This document shows positions 40,651-50,686 of a stretch of DNA of 64,000 nucleotides, piece after piece. Position 1 is the first letter of the stretch. Each line of letters opens with the position of its first letter. The position numbers and the translations under genes were made by a program. Origin of the DNA: Hydractinia symbiolongicarpus (lineage: Eukaryota > Cnidaria > Hydrozoa > Anthoathecata > Hydractiniidae); contig NC_079888.1 in assembly GCF_029227915.1 (NCBI RefSeq), positions 7,795,001 through 7,859,000 of the forward strand, given 5' to 3'. Below the pieces are notes generated by a model. It worked only from the letters and a program-made list of their open reading frames with translations, was not told the DNA's origin and made no database searches.

Positions 40651-40723
40651 CGCCCAACGTGGGGCTCGAACCCACGACCCTGAGATTAAGAGTCTCATGC
40701 TCTACCGACTAAGCTAGCCGGGC
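40651..40723 (-). tRNA. tRNA-Lys(CUU), Ka with U13
   Basis: Counterpart of 38782. Confidence 0.94.
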
Positions 40724-40906
40724 TGATTCGTTATTAGGTTCCGCCATTAAAGCCGTCTTGGACTTACGCAACAATTGACCACACCTAAGGTTACTTAAAA
40801 TTGGGCGACTCGCGTAATCCTACTGTTTGGGCTTGTAAAAGGTTACATGAGTCGAAACAGGTTCAGCAATGTTAGCTTTCCATAAAGTGGACGTGGTACA
40901 AAAACA

Positions 40907-40988
40907 GACGAGGTGGCCGAGTGGTTTAGGCGATGGACTGCTAATCCATTGGGCTCTGCCCGCGTGGGTTCGAATCCCATCTTCGTCG
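40907..40988 (+). tRNA. tRNA-Ser(GCU), D-loop U
   Basis: GGTTTAGG in the D loop; otherwise Sa. Confidence 0.93.
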
Positions 40989-40995
40989 CACATTC

Positions 40996-41067
40996 GGTTC
41001 TATGGTGTAATGGTTAGCACTCTGGACTTTGAATCCAGCTATCCGAGTTTAAATCACGGTAGAACCT
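40996..41067 (+). tRNA. tRNA-Gln(UUG), U56
   Basis: U56 and a T-stem A63 mismatch. Confidence 0.8.
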
Positions 41068-41273
41068 GACCTTCTATTTGAATTCTGATTTAATCTTTTT
41101 TTTAAAAGAAACGTGAGGGAAAGGCTGATTTATTTAAAATTGACTAAGCCATATTTGAATGCTTTCAAGTCATTTCTTCAACATTTGCCAGGTTTATGGC
41201 AGAACTCATGCTTAGAGGATAATTGGTGATTTCCATGGCGCGTTCGTAATGCAATTAAAAGTTTATCAGAAAA

Positions 41274-41346
41274 CGCCCAACGTGGGGCTCGGACCCACGA
41301 CCCTGAGATTAAGAGTCTCATGCTCTACCGACTGAGCTAGCCGGGT
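41274..41346 (-). tRNA. tRNA-Lys(CUU), Ka with C55, A1
   Basis: C55 alters box B (GGTCCGAGC); A1-C72. Confidence 0.86.
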
Positions 41347-41529
41347 TGATTCGTTATTAGGTTCCGCCATTAAAGCCGTCTTGGACTTACACAACAATTG
41401 ACCACACCTAAGATTACTTAAAATTGGGCCACTCGCGTAATCCTACTGTTTGGGCTGGTAAACAATTACGTGGGTCAAAACAGGTTCAGCAATGTTAGCT
41501 TTCCATAAAGTAGACGTGGTACAGAAACA

Positions 41530-41611
41530 GACGAGGTGGCCGAGTGGTTAAGGCGATGGACTGCTAATCCATTGGGCTCTGCCCGCGTGGGTTCGAATCC
41601 CATCTTCCTCG
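41530..41611 (+). tRNA. tRNA-Ser(GCU), C70
   Basis: C3-C70 mismatch. Confidence 0.9.
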
Positions 41612-41618
41612 CACATTC

Positions 41619-41690
41619 GGTTCTATGGTGTAATGGTTAGCACTCTGGACTTTGAATCCAGCGATCCGAGTTGAAATCTCAGTAGAACCT
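41619..41690 (+). tRNA. tRNA-Gln(UUG), G56
   Basis: G56 in box B; A64. Confidence 0.82.
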
Positions 41691-41896
41691 GACCTTCTTT
41701 TTGAATTCTTATTTAATCTTTTGTTTGAAAAATACGTGAAGGAAAGGCTGATTTATTCAAAATTGACTAAGCCATATTTGAATGCTTTCAAGTCATTTCT
41801 TCAAAATTTCCCAGGTTTATGGCAGAACTCATGCTTAGAGGGGAATTGGTGATTTCCACGGCGCGTTCATAATGCAATTAAAAGTGCAGCAGAAAT

Positions 41897-41969
41897 CGCC
41901 CAACGTGGGGCTCGAACCCACGACCTTGAGATTAAGAGTCTCATGCTCTACCGACTGAGCTAGCTGGGC
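41897..41969 (-). tRNA. tRNA-Lys(CUU), Ka with A5
   Basis: A5-U68 replaces the usual G-U wobble by a Watson-Crick pair. Confidence 0.95.
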
Positions 41970-42152
41970 TGATTCGTTATTAGGTTCCGCCATTAAAGCC
42001 GTCTTGGACTTACACAACAATTGACCACACCTAAGATTACTTAAAATTGGGTCACTCACGTAATCCTGCTATTTGGGCTGGTAAACAGTTACGTGAGTCA
42101 AAACAGGTTCAGCAATGTTAGCTTTCCATAAAGTAGACGTGGTACAAAAACA

Positions 42153-42234
42153 GACGAGGTGGCCGAGTGGTTAAATCGATGGACTGCTAATCCATTGGGC
42201 TCTGCCCGCTTGGGTTCGAATCCCATCTTCGTCG
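42153..42234 (+). tRNA. tRNA-Ser(GCU), D-stem changed
   Basis: AAATC replaces AAGGC, breaking the D-stem; U49. Confidence 0.84.
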
Positions 42235-42241
42235 CACATTC

Positions 42242-42313
42242 GGTTCTATGATGTAATGGTTAGCACTCTGGACTTTGAACCCAGCGATCCGAGTTCAAAT
42301 CTCGGTGGAACCG
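42242..42313 (+). tRNA. tRNA-Gln(UUG), A10, G73
   Basis: A10, C40 and discriminator G73; box B intact. Confidence 0.87.
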
Positions 42314-42518
42314 GACCTTCTTTTTGAATTCTTATTTAATCTTTTGTTTAAAAAATACGTGAGGAAAGGCTGATTTATTTAAAATTGACTAAGCCATATT
42401 TGAATGCTTTCAAGTCATTTCTTCAACATTTGCCAGGTTTTCGGCAGGACTCATGCTTAGAGGGGAATTGGTGATTTCCACGGCGCGTTCATAATGCAAT
42501 TAAAAGTGCAGCAGAAAA

Positions 42519-42591
42519 CGCCCATTGTGGGGTTCGAATCGATGACCCTGAGATTAAGAGTCTCATGCTCTACCGACTGAGCTAGCCGGGC
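42519..42591 (-). pseudogene. tRNA-Lys(CUU), Kd, probable pseudogene
   Basis: Kd, C3 kept. Confidence 0.82.
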
Positions 42592-42774
42592 TGATTCGTT
42601 ATTAGGTTCCGCCATTAAAGCCGTCTTGGACTTACACAACAATTGACCACACGTAAGATTACTTAAAATTGGGCCACTCGCGTAATCCTACTGTTTGGGC
42701 TGGTAAAAGATTACGTGGGTCAAAACAGGTTCAGCAATGTTAGCTTTCCATAAAGTAGACGTGGTACAGAAACA

Positions 42775-42856
42775 GACGAGGTGGCCGAGTGGTTAAGGCG
42801 ATGGACTGCTAATCCATTGGGCTCTGCCCGCGTGGGTTCGAATCCCATCTTCGTCG
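42775..42856 (+). tRNA. tRNA-Ser(GCU), Sa
   Basis: Intact. Confidence 0.96.
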
Positions 42857-42863
42857 CACATTC

Positions 42864-42935
42864 GGTTCTATGGTGTAATGGTTAGCACTCTGGACTTTGA
42901 ATCCAGCGATCCGAGTTCAAATCTCAGTAGAACCT
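42864..42935 (+). tRNA. tRNA-Gln(UUG), A64
   Basis: C50-A64 mismatch only. Confidence 0.92.
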
Positions 42936-43141
42936 GACCTTCTTTTTGAATTCTTATTTAATCTTTTGTTTGAAAAATACGTGAAGGAAAGGCTGATTTA
43001 TTCAAAATTGACTAAGCCATATTTGAATGCTTTCAAGTCATTTCTTCAAAATTTCCCAGGTTTATGGCAGAACTCATGCTTAGAGGGGAATTGGTGATTT
43101 CCACGGCGCGTTCATAATGCAATTAAAAGTGCAGCAGAAAT

Positions 43142-43214
43142 CGCCCAACGTGGGGCTCGAACCCACGACCTTGAGGTTAAGAGTCTCATGCTCTACCGAC
43201 TGAGCTAGCTGGGC
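43142..43214 (-). tRNA. tRNA-Lys(CUU), Ka with A5, C39
   Basis: A31-C39 mismatch next to the loop. Confidence 0.9.
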
Positions 43215-43397
43215 TGATTCGTTATTAGGTTCCGCCATTAAAGCCGTCTTGGACTTACACAACAATTGACCACACCTAAGATTACTTAAATTTGGGTAAC
43301 TCGCGTAATCCTGCTATTTGGGCTGGTAAACAGTTACGTAAGTCAAAAGAGGTTCAGCAATGTTAGCTTTCCATAAAGTAGACGTGGTACAAAAACA

Positions 43398-43478
43398 GAC
43401 GAGGTGGCCGAGTGGTTAAGGCGATGGACTGCTAATCCATTGGGCTCTGCCCGCTTGGGTTCGAATCCCACTTCGTCG
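43398..43478 (+). tRNA. tRNA-Ser(GCU), Sc
   Basis: Sc, U49. Confidence 0.86.
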
Positions 43479-43485
43479 CACATTC

Positions 43486-43557
43486 GGTTCAATGGTGTAA
43501 TGGTTAGCACTCTGGACTTTGAACCCAGCGATCCGAGTTCAAATCTCGGTGGAACCT
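43486..43557 (+). tRNA. tRNA-Gln(UUG), A6, C40
   Basis: Acceptor and anticodon-stem mismatches; box B intact. Confidence 0.87.
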
Positions 43558-43762
43558 GACCTTCTTTTTGAATTTTTATTTAATCTTTTGTTTATAAAAT
43601 ACGTGAGGAAAGGCTGATTTATTTAAAATTGACTAAGCCATATTTGAATGCTTTCAAGTCATTTCTTCAACATTTACCAGGTTTTTGGCAGGACTCATGC
43701 TTAGAGGGGAATTGGTGATTTCCACGGCGCGTTCATAATGCAATTAAAAGTGCAGCAGTAAA

Positions 43763-43835
43763 CGCCCATTGTGGGGTTCGAATTGATGACCCTGAGATTA
43801 AGAGTCTCATGCTCTACCGACTGAGCTAGCCGGGC
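43763..43835 (-). pseudogene. tRNA-Lys(CUU), Kd, probable pseudogene
   Basis: Kd with a further T-stem change (ATCAA). Confidence 0.82.
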
Positions 43836-44018
43836 TGATTCGTTATTAGGTTCCGTTATTAAAGCTGTCTTGGACTTACGCAACAATTGACCACACCTTA
43901 AATTACTTAAAATTGGGGCACTCGCGTAATCCCACTGTTTGGGCTGGTAAAAGGTTACGTGAGTCGAAACAGGTTTAGCAATGTTAGCTTTCCATAACGT
44001 AGACGTGGTACAGAAACA

Positions 44019-44100
44019 GACGAGGTGGCCGACTGGTTAAGGCGATGGACTGCTAATCCATTGGGCTCTGCCCTCGTGAGTTCGAATCCCATCTTCGTCG
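44019..44100 (+). tRNA. tRNA-Ser(GCU), C15, A52
   Basis: C15 in the A box and GAGTTCG in box B. Confidence 0.83.
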
Positions 44101-44107
44101 CACATTC

Positions 44108-44179
44108 GGTTATATGGTGTAATGGTTAGCACTCTGGACTTTGAATCCAGCGATCCGAGTTCAAATCTCGGTAGAACCT
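44108..44179 (+). tRNA. tRNA-Gln(UUG), A5
   Basis: A5-G68 mismatch. Confidence 0.92.
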
Positions 44180-44385
44180 GACCTTCTTTTTGAATTCTTA
44201 TTTAATCTTTTGTTTGAAAAATACGTGAAGGAAAGGCTGATTTATTCAAAATTGACTAAGCCATATTTGAATGCTTTCAAGTCATTTCTTCAACATTTGC
44301 CAGGTTTTTGGCAGGACTCATGCTTAGAGGGGAATTGGTGATTTCCACGGCGCGTTCATAATGCAATTAAAAGTGCAGCAGAAAA

Positions 44386-44458
44386 CGCCCATTGTGGGGT
44401 TCGAATCGATGACCCTGAGATTAAGAGTCTCATGCTCTACCGACTAAGCTAGCCGGGC
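44386..44458 (-). pseudogene. tRNA-Lys(CUU), Kd, probable pseudogene
   Basis: Kd with U13. Confidence 0.82.
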
Positions 44459-44641
44459 TGATTCGTTATTAGGTTCCGTTATTAAAGCTGTCTTGGACTT
44501 ACGCAACAATTGACCACACCTTAAATTACTTAAAATTGTGGCACTCGCGTAATCCCACTGTTTGGGCTGGTAAAAGGTTACGTGAGTCGAAACAGATTCA
44601 GCAATGTTAGCTTTCCATAACGTAGACGTGGTACAGAAACA

Positions 44642-44722
44642 GACGAGGTGGCCGAGTGGTTAAGGCGATGGACTGCTAATCCATTGGGCTCTGCCCGCGT
44701 GGGTTCGAATCCCACTTCGTCG
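44642..44722 (+). tRNA. tRNA-Ser(GCU), Sc
   Basis: Sc. Confidence 0.88.
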
Positions 44723-44729
44723 CACATTC

Positions 44730-44801
44730 GGTTCTATGGTGTAATGGTTAGCACTCTGGACTTTGAATCCAGCGATCCGAGTTCAAATCTCGGTAGAACC
44801 T
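44730..44801 (+). tRNA. tRNA-Gln(UUG), Qa
   Basis: Intact. Confidence 0.96.
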
Positions 44802-45006
44802 GACCTTCTTTTTGAATTCTTATTTAATCTTTTGTTTAAAAAATACGTGAGGAAAGGCTGATTTATTTAAAATTGACTAAGCCATATTTGAATGCTTTCA
44901 AGTCATTTCTTCCACATTTGCCAGGTTTATGGCAGAACTCATGCTTAGAGGAGAATTAGTGATTTCCATGGCGCGTTCGTAATGCAATTAAAAGTGCAGC
45001 AGAAAA

Positions 45007-45079
45007 CGCCCATTGCGGGGCTCGAATCGACGACCCTGAGATTAAGAGTCTCATGCTCTACCGACTGAGCTAGCCGGGC
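45007..45079 (-). tRNA. tRNA-Lys(CUU), Kb/Kd intermediate
   Basis: T-stem GTCGA/CCCGC with A53 and the Kb acceptor mismatches. Confidence 0.78.
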
Positions 45080-45262
45080 TGATTCGTTATTAGGTTCCGC
45101 CATTAAAGCCGTCTTGAACTTACACAACAATTGACCACACCTAAGATTACTTAAAATTGGGCCACTTGCGTAATCCTACTGTTTGGGCTGGTAAACAATT
45201 ACGTGAGTCAAAACAGGTTCAGCAATGTTAGCTTTCCATAAAGTAGACGTGGTACAGAAACA

Positions 45263-45344
45263 GACGAGGTGGCCGAGTGGTTAAGGCGATGGACTGCTAA
45301 TCCATTGGGCTCTGCCCGCGTGGGTTCGAATCCCATCTTCGTCG
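45263..45344 (+). tRNA. tRNA-Ser(GCU), Sa
   Basis: Intact. Confidence 0.96.
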
Positions 45345-45351
45345 CACATTC

Positions 45352-45423
45352 GGTTCTATGGTGTAATGGTTAGCACTCTGGACTTTGAATCCAGCGATCC
45401 GAGTTCAAATCTCGGTAGAACCT
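45352..45423 (+). tRNA. tRNA-Gln(UUG), Qa
   Basis: Intact. Confidence 0.96.
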
Positions 45424-45629
45424 GACCTTCTTTTTGAATTCTTATTTAATCTTTTGTTTGAAAAATACGTGAAGGAAAGGCTGATTTATTCAAAATTGAC
45501 TAAGCCATATTTTAATGCTTTCAAGTCATTTCTTCAAAATTTGCCAGGTTTATGGCAGAACTCATGCTTAGAGGGGAATTGGTGATTTCCACGGCGCGTT
45601 CATAATGCAATTAAAAGTGCAGTAGAAAT

Positions 45630-45702
45630 CGCCCAACGTGGGGCTCGAACCCACGACCCTCAGATTAAGAGTATCATGCTCTACCGACTGAGCCAGCCGG
45701 GC
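45630..45702 (-). tRNA. tRNA-Lys(CUU), Ka, weak anticodon stem
   Basis: TGATA/TCTGA leaves two pairs broken around CUU; G9. Confidence 0.86.
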
Positions 45703-45885
45703 TGATTCGTTATTAGGTTCCGCCATTAAAGCCGTCTTGGACTTACGCAACAATTGACCACACCTAAGATTACTTAAAATTGGGCCACTCGCGTAATCCT
45801 ACTGCTTGGGGTAGTAAAATGTTACGTGAGTCGAAACAGGTTCAGAAATGTTAGCTTTCCATAAAGTAGACGTGGTACAGAAACA

Positions 45886-45967
45886 GACGAGGTGGCCGAG
45901 TAGTTAAGGCGATGGACTTCTAATCCATTGGGTTCTGCCCGCGTGGGTTCGAATCCCATCTTCGTCG
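45886..45967 (+). tRNA. Ser-type tRNA with UCU (Arg) anticodon
   Basis: Loop CTTCTAA gives UCU, which reads AGA/AGG. Body, variable arm, box B and G73 are Ser-type; GTAGTT alters the A box. The sister copies at 47132 and 61844 share GTAGTT but keep GCU, so this is a single G34-to-U change. Confidence 0.9.
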
Positions 45968-45974
45968 CACATTC

Positions 45975-46046
45975 GGTTCTATGATGTAATGGTTAGCACT
46001 CTGGACTTTGAATCCAGCGATCCGAGTTCAACTCTCGGTAGAACCT
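45975..46046 (+). tRNA. tRNA-Gln(UUG), A10, C59
   Basis: TTCAACT T loop; A10. Confidence 0.9.
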
Positions 46047-46252
46047 GACCTTCTTTTTGAATTCTGATTTAATCTTTTGTTTGAAGAAAACGTGAGGGAA
46101 AGGCTGATTTATTTAAAATTGACTAAGCCATATTTGAATGCTTTCAAGTCACTTCTTCAACATTTGTCAGGTTTATGGCAGAACTCATGCTTATAGGAGA
46201 ATTGGTGATTTCCACGGCGCGTTCGTAATGGAATTAAAAGTGTTTCAGAAAA

Positions 46253-46325
46253 CGCCCAACGTGGGGCTCGAACCCACTACCCTGAGATTAAGAGTCTCAT
46301 GCTCTACCGACTAAGCTACCTGGGC
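46253..46325 (-). tRNA. tRNA-Lys(CUU), Ka with A5, G7, U13
   Basis: A5-U68 pair gained, G7-G66 mismatch, A48. Confidence 0.89.
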
Positions 46326-46508
46326 TGATTCGTTATTAGGTTCCGCCATTTAAGCCGTCTTGGACTAACACAACAATTGACCACACCTAAGATTACTTAA
46401 AATTGGGCCACTCGCGTAATCCTACTGTTTGGGCTGGTAAACAATTACGTGAGTCAAAACAGGTTCAGCAATGTTAGCTTTCCATAAAGTAGACGTGGTA
46501 CAGAAACA

Positions 46509-46590
46509 GACGAGGTGGCCGAGTGGTTAAGGCGATGGACTGCTAATCCATTGGGCTCTGCCCGCGTGGGTTCGAATCCCATCTTCGTCG
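46509..46590 (+). tRNA. tRNA-Ser(GCU), Sa
   Basis: Intact. Confidence 0.96.
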
Positions 46591-46597
46591 CACATTC

Positions 46598-46669
46598 GGT
46601 TCTATGATGCAATGGTTAGCACTCTGGACTCTGAATCCAGCGATCCGAGTTCAACTCTCGGTAGAACAT
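46598..46669 (+). tRNA. tRNA-Gln(CUG)
   Basis: Loop CTCTGAA changes UUG to CUG (reads CAG), a synonymous switch of isoacceptor. A10 and A72 weaken it. Confidence 0.9.
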
Positions 46670-46875
46670 GACCTTCTTTCTGAATTCTGATTTAATCTTT
46701 TGTTTGAAAAAAACGTGAGGGAAAGGCTGATTTATTTAAAATTGACTAAGCCATATTTGAATGCTTTCAAGTCACTTCTTCAATATTTGTCAGGTTTATG
46801 GCAGAACTCATGCTTAGAGGAGAATTGGTGATTTCCACGGCGCGTTCGTAATGCAATTAAAAGTGTATCAAAAAA

Positions 46876-46948
46876 AGCCCAACGTGGGGCTCGAACCCAC
46901 GACCCTGAGATTAAGAGTCTCATGCTCTACCGACTGAGCCAGCCGGGC
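46876..46948 (-). tRNA. tRNA-Lys(CUU), Ka with U73, G9
   Basis: Discriminator is U rather than G; the TTTT terminator then follows at once. Confidence 0.91.
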
Positions 46949-47131
46949 TGATTCGTTATTAGGTTCCGCCATTAAAGCCGTCTTGGACTTACGCAACAAT
47001 TGACCACACCTAAGATTACTTAAAATTGGGCCACTCGCGTAATCCTACTGCTTGGGGTAGTAAAATGTTACGTGAGTCGAAACAGGTTCAGAAATGTTAG
47101 CTTTCCATAAAGTAGACGTGGTACAGAAACA

Positions 47132-47213
47132 GACGAGGTGGCCGAGTAGTTAAGGCGATGGACTGCTAATCCATTGGGTTCTGCCCGCGTGGGTTCGAAT
47201 CCCATCTTCGTCG
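47132..47213 (+). tRNA. tRNA-Ser(GCU), A-box variant
   Basis: GTAGTT in the D loop replaces one conserved G. Confidence 0.9.
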
Positions 47214-47220
47214 CACATTC

Positions 47221-47292
47221 GGTTCTATGATGTAATGGTTAGCACTCTGGACTTTGAATCCAGCGATCCGAGTTCAACTCTCGGTAGAACCT
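47221..47292 (+). tRNA. tRNA-Gln(UUG), A10, C59
   Basis: As at 45975. Confidence 0.9.
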
Positions 47293-47498
47293 GACCTTCT
47301 TTTTGAATTCTGATTTAATCTTTTGTTTGAAGAAAACGTGAGGGAAAGGCTGATTTATTTAAAATTGACTAAGCCATATTTGAATGCTTTCAAGTCACTT
47401 CTTCAACATTTGTCAGGTTTATGGCAGAACTCATGCTTATAGGAGAATTGGTGATTTCCACGGCGCGTTCGTAATGGAATTAAAAGTGTTTCAGAAAA

Positions 47499-47571
47499 CG
47501 CCCAACGTGGGGCTCGAACCCACTACCCTGAGATTAAGAGTCTCATGCTCTACCGACTAAGCTACCTGGGC
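47499..47571 (-). tRNA. tRNA-Lys(CUU), Ka with A5, G7, U13
   Basis: As at 46253. Confidence 0.89.
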
Positions 47572-47754
47572 TGATTCGTTATTAGGTTCCGCCATTAAAG
47601 CCGTCTTGGACTTACGCAACAATTGACCACACCTAAGGTTACTTAAAATTGGGCGACTCGCGTAATCCTACTGTTTGGGCTGGTAAAAGGTTACATGAGT
47701 CTAAACAGGTTCAGCAATGTTAGCTTTCCATAAAGTGGTCGTGGTACAGAAACA

Positions 47755-47836
47755 GACGAGGTGGCCGAGTGGTTTAGGCGATGGACTGCTAATCCATTGG
47801 GCTCTGCCCGCGTGGGTTCGAAACCCATCTTCGTCG
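47755..47836 (+). tRNA. tRNA-Ser(GCU), A60
   Basis: T loop TTCGAAA; D loop GGTTTAGG. Confidence 0.92.
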
Positions 47837-47843
47837 CACATTC

Positions 47844-47915
47844 GGTTCTATGGTGTAATGGTTAGCACTCTGGACTTTGAATCCAGCGATCCGAGTTTAA
47901 ATCTCGGTAGAACCT
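47844..47915 (+). tRNA. tRNA-Gln(UUG), U56
   Basis: U56 in box B. Confidence 0.84.
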
Positions 47916-48121
47916 GACCTTCTTTTTGAATTCTGATTTAATCTTTTGTTTAAAAAAAACGTGAGGGAAAGGCTGATTTATTTAAAATTGACTAAGCCAT
48001 ATTTGAATGCTTTCAAGTCATTTCTTCAAAATTTGCCAGGTTTTTGGCAGAACTCATGCTTAGAGGGGAATTGGTGATTTCTAAGGCGCGTTGGTAATGC
48101 AATTAAAAGTGTATCAGAAAA

Positions 48122-48194
48122 CTCCCAACGTGGGGCCCGAACCCACAACCCTACGATGAAGAGTCTCATGCTGTACCGACTGCGCTAGCCGGGC
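48122..48194 (-). pseudogene. tRNA-Lys relic, Ke
   Basis: Ke type example: anticodon loop CTCTTCA with stem TGAGA/TCGTA, C13, GTACAGC D-stem, A72 and GGCCC in the T loop. CUU is still readable. Confidence 0.82.
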
Positions 48195-48377
48195 CGATTC
48201 GTTATTAGATTCCGCCATTAAAGCCTTCTTGGACTTACGCAACAATTGACAACGCCTAAAATTACTTAAAATTGGGCCACTCGCGTAATCCTACTGTTTG
48301 AGCTGGTAAAAGGTTACGTGAGTCGAAACAGGTTCAGCAATTTTGGCTTTCCATAAAGTAGACGTGGTACAGAAACA

Positions 48378-48458
48378 GACGAGGTGGCCGAGTGGTTAAG
48401 GCGATGGACTGCTAATCCATTGGGCTCTGCCTGCGTGGGTTCGAATCCCACTTCGTCG
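48378..48458 (+). tRNA. tRNA-Ser(GCU), Sc
   Basis: Sc; GCCTGC variable arm. Confidence 0.87.
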
Positions 48459-48465
48459 CACATTC

Positions 48466-48537
48466 GGTTCTATGATGTAATGGTTAGCACTCTAAACTTT
48501 GAACCCAACGATCCGAGTTGAAATCTCGGTAGAACCT
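48466..48537 (+). tRNA. tRNA-Gln(UUG), G56, degenerate
   Basis: A10, anticodon stem CTAAA/CCCAA and G56; probably inactive. Confidence 0.75.
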
Positions 48538-48743
48538 GACCTTCCTTTTTGAATTCTTATTTAATCTTTTGTTTAAAAAATACGTGAGGAAAGGCTGATT
48601 TATTTAAAATTGACTAAGCCATATTTGAATGCTTTCAAGTCATTTCTTCAACATTTGCCAGGTTTATGGCAGAACTCATGCTTAGAGGAGAATTGGTGAT
48701 TTCCATGGCGCGTTCGTAATGCAATTAAAAGTTTATCGGAAAA

Positions 48744-48816
48744 CGCCCAACGTGGGGCTCGAACCCACGACCCTGAGATTAAGAGTCTCATGCTCTACCG
48801 ACTTAGCTAGCCGGGC
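48744..48816 (-). tRNA. tRNA-Lys(CUU), Ka with A13
   Basis: A13-G22 mismatch. Confidence 0.92.
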
Positions 48817-48999
48817 TGATTCGTTATTAGGTTCCGCCATTAAAGCCGTCTTGAACTTACACAACAATTGACCACACCTAAGATTTCTTAAAATTGGGCC
48901 ACTTGCTTAATCCTACTGTTTGGGCTGGTAAACAATTACGTGAGTCAAAACAGGTTCAGCAATGTTAGCTTTCCATAAAGGAGACGTGGTACAGAAACA

Positions 49000-49081
49000 G
49001 ACGAGGTGGCCGAGTGGTTAAGGCGATGGACTGCTAATCCATTGGGCTCTGCCCGCGTGGGTTCGAATCCCATCTTCGTCG
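49000..49081 (+). tRNA. tRNA-Ser(GCU), Sa
   Basis: Intact. Confidence 0.96.
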
Positions 49082-49088
49082 CACATTC

Positions 49089-49160
49089 GGTTCTATGGTG
49101 TAATGGTTAGCACTCTGGACTTTGAATCCAGCTATCCGAGTTCAAATCTCGGTAGAACCT
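49089..49160 (+). tRNA. tRNA-Gln(UUG), Qa
   Basis: CTAT variable region. Confidence 0.95.
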
Positions 49161-49366
49161 GACCTTCTTTTTGAATTCTTATTTAATCTTTTGTTTGAAA
49201 AATACGTGAAGGAAAGGCTGATTTATTCAAAATTGACTAAGCCATATTTGAATGCTTTCAAGTCATTTCTTCAACATTTGCCAGGTTTATGGCAGAACTC
49301 ATGCTTAGAGGAGAATTGGTGATTTCCATGGCGCGTTTGTAAAGCAATTAAAAGTTTATCAGAAAA

Positions 49367-49439
49367 CGCCCAACGTGGGGCTCGAACCCACGACCCTGAG
49401 ATTAAGAGTCTCATGCTCTACGGACTGAGTTAGCCGGGC
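49367..49439 (-). tRNA. tRNA-Lys(CUU), Ka with A10, D-loop C
   Basis: A10 and AGTCCGTA damage the A box. Confidence 0.87.
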
Positions 49440-49622
49440 TGATTCGTTATTAGGTTCCGCCATTAAAGCCGTCTTGAACTTACACAAGAATTGACCACAC
49501 CTAAGATTACTTAAAATAGGGCCACTTGCGTAATCCTACTGTTTGGGCTGGTAAACAATTACGTGAGTCAAAACAGGTTCAGCAATGTTAGCTTTCCATA
49601 AAGTAGACGTGGTACAGAAACA

Positions 49623-49704
49623 GACGAGGTGGCCGAGTGGTTAAGGCGATGGACTGCTAATCCATTGGGCTCTGCCCGCGTGGGTTCGAATCCCATCTTC
49701 GTCG
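49623..49704 (+). tRNA. tRNA-Ser(GCU), Sa
   Basis: Intact. Confidence 0.96.
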
Positions 49705-49711
49705 CACATTC

Positions 49712-49783
49712 GGTTCTATGGTGTAATGGTTAGCACTCTGGACTTTGAATCCAGCGATCCGGGTTCACATCTCGGTAGAACCT
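49712..49783 (+). tRNA. tRNA-Gln(UUG), C58
   Basis: Conserved A58 is C; G52. Confidence 0.87.
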
Positions 49784-49989
49784 GACCTTCTTTTTGAATT
49801 CTTGTTTAACCTTTTGTTTGAAAAATACGTGAAGGAAAGGCTGATTTATTCAAAATTGACTAAGCCATATTTGAATGCTTTCAACTCATTTCTTCAAAAT
49901 TTGCCAGGTTTATGGCAGAACTCATGCTTGGAGGGGAATTGGTGATTTCCACGGCGCGTTCATAATGCAATTAAAAGTGCAGTAGAAAT

Positions 49990-50062
49990 CGCCCAAAGTG
50001 GGACTCGAACCCACGACCTTGAGATTAAGAGTCTCATGCTCTACCGACTGAGCTAGCCGGGC
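49990..50062 (-). tRNA. tRNA-Lys(CUU), Kf
   Basis: Type example of Kf: U60 and TTT at 66-68, T-stem perfect, C7-U66 unpaired. Confidence 0.93.
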
Positions 50063-50245
50063 TGAATCGTTATTAGATTCCGCCATTAAAGCCGTCTTGG
50101 ACTTACGCAACAATTGACCACACCTTAAATTACTTAAAATTGGGCCACTCGCGTAATCCTACTGTTTGGGCTGGTAAAAGATTACGTGAGTCGAAACAGG
50201 TTCAGCAATGTTAGCTTTCCATAGAGTTGACGTCGTACAGAAACA

Positions 50246-50327
50246 GACGAGGTGGCCGAGTGGCTAAGGCGATGGACTGCTAATCCTTCGGGCTCTGCCC
50301 GCGTGGGTTCGAATCACATCTTCGTCG
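50246..50327 (+). tRNA. tRNA-Ser(GCU), Se
   Basis: CACAT T-stem. Confidence 0.9.
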
Positions 50328-50334
50328 CACATGC

Positions 50335-50406
50335 GGTTCTATGGTGTAATGGTTAGCACTCTGGACTTTGAATCCAGCAATCCGAGTTCAAATCTCGGTA
50401 GAACCT
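50335..50406 (+). tRNA. tRNA-Gln(UUG), Qa
   Basis: CAAT variable region. Confidence 0.95.
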
Positions 50407-50613
50407 GACCTTCTTTTTGAATTTTGATTTAATCTTTTGTTTAAAAAATACGTGAGGGAAAGGCTGATTTATTTAAAATTGACTAAGCCATATTTGAATG
50501 CTTTCAAGTCATTTCTTCAACATTTGCCAGGTTTATGGGCAGAACTCATGCTTAGAGTAGAATTGATGATTTCCACGGCGCGTTCGTAATGCAATTAAAA
50601 GTGTATCAAAAAA

Positions 50614-50686
50614 CGCCCAACGTGGGGCTCGAACCCACGACCCTGAGATTAAGAGTCTCATGCTCTACCGACTGAGCTAGCCGGGC
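50614..50686 (-). tRNA. tRNA-Lys(CUU), Ka
   Basis: Intact. Confidence 0.96.

Larger units (their letters stand above)
38159..41273. repeat. 3-unit duplication, offset 1,869 bp
   Basis: Units starting 38159 and 38782 recur at 40028 and 40651 with the same rare marks (C26 and U13 in Lys). Confidence 0.85.
45630..50613. repeat. Right-hand block, copy 1
   Basis: Contains Gln(CUG), U73 Lys, A5/G7 Lys and A13 Lys in an order repeated near the right edge. Confidence 0.85.

Noticed and set aside
48122-48194. Ke copy as a different isoacceptor (for example Met from the nearby CAT)
   Set aside because: The seven-base loop still centres on CUU when the stems are aligned; CAT falls in the 3' stem.
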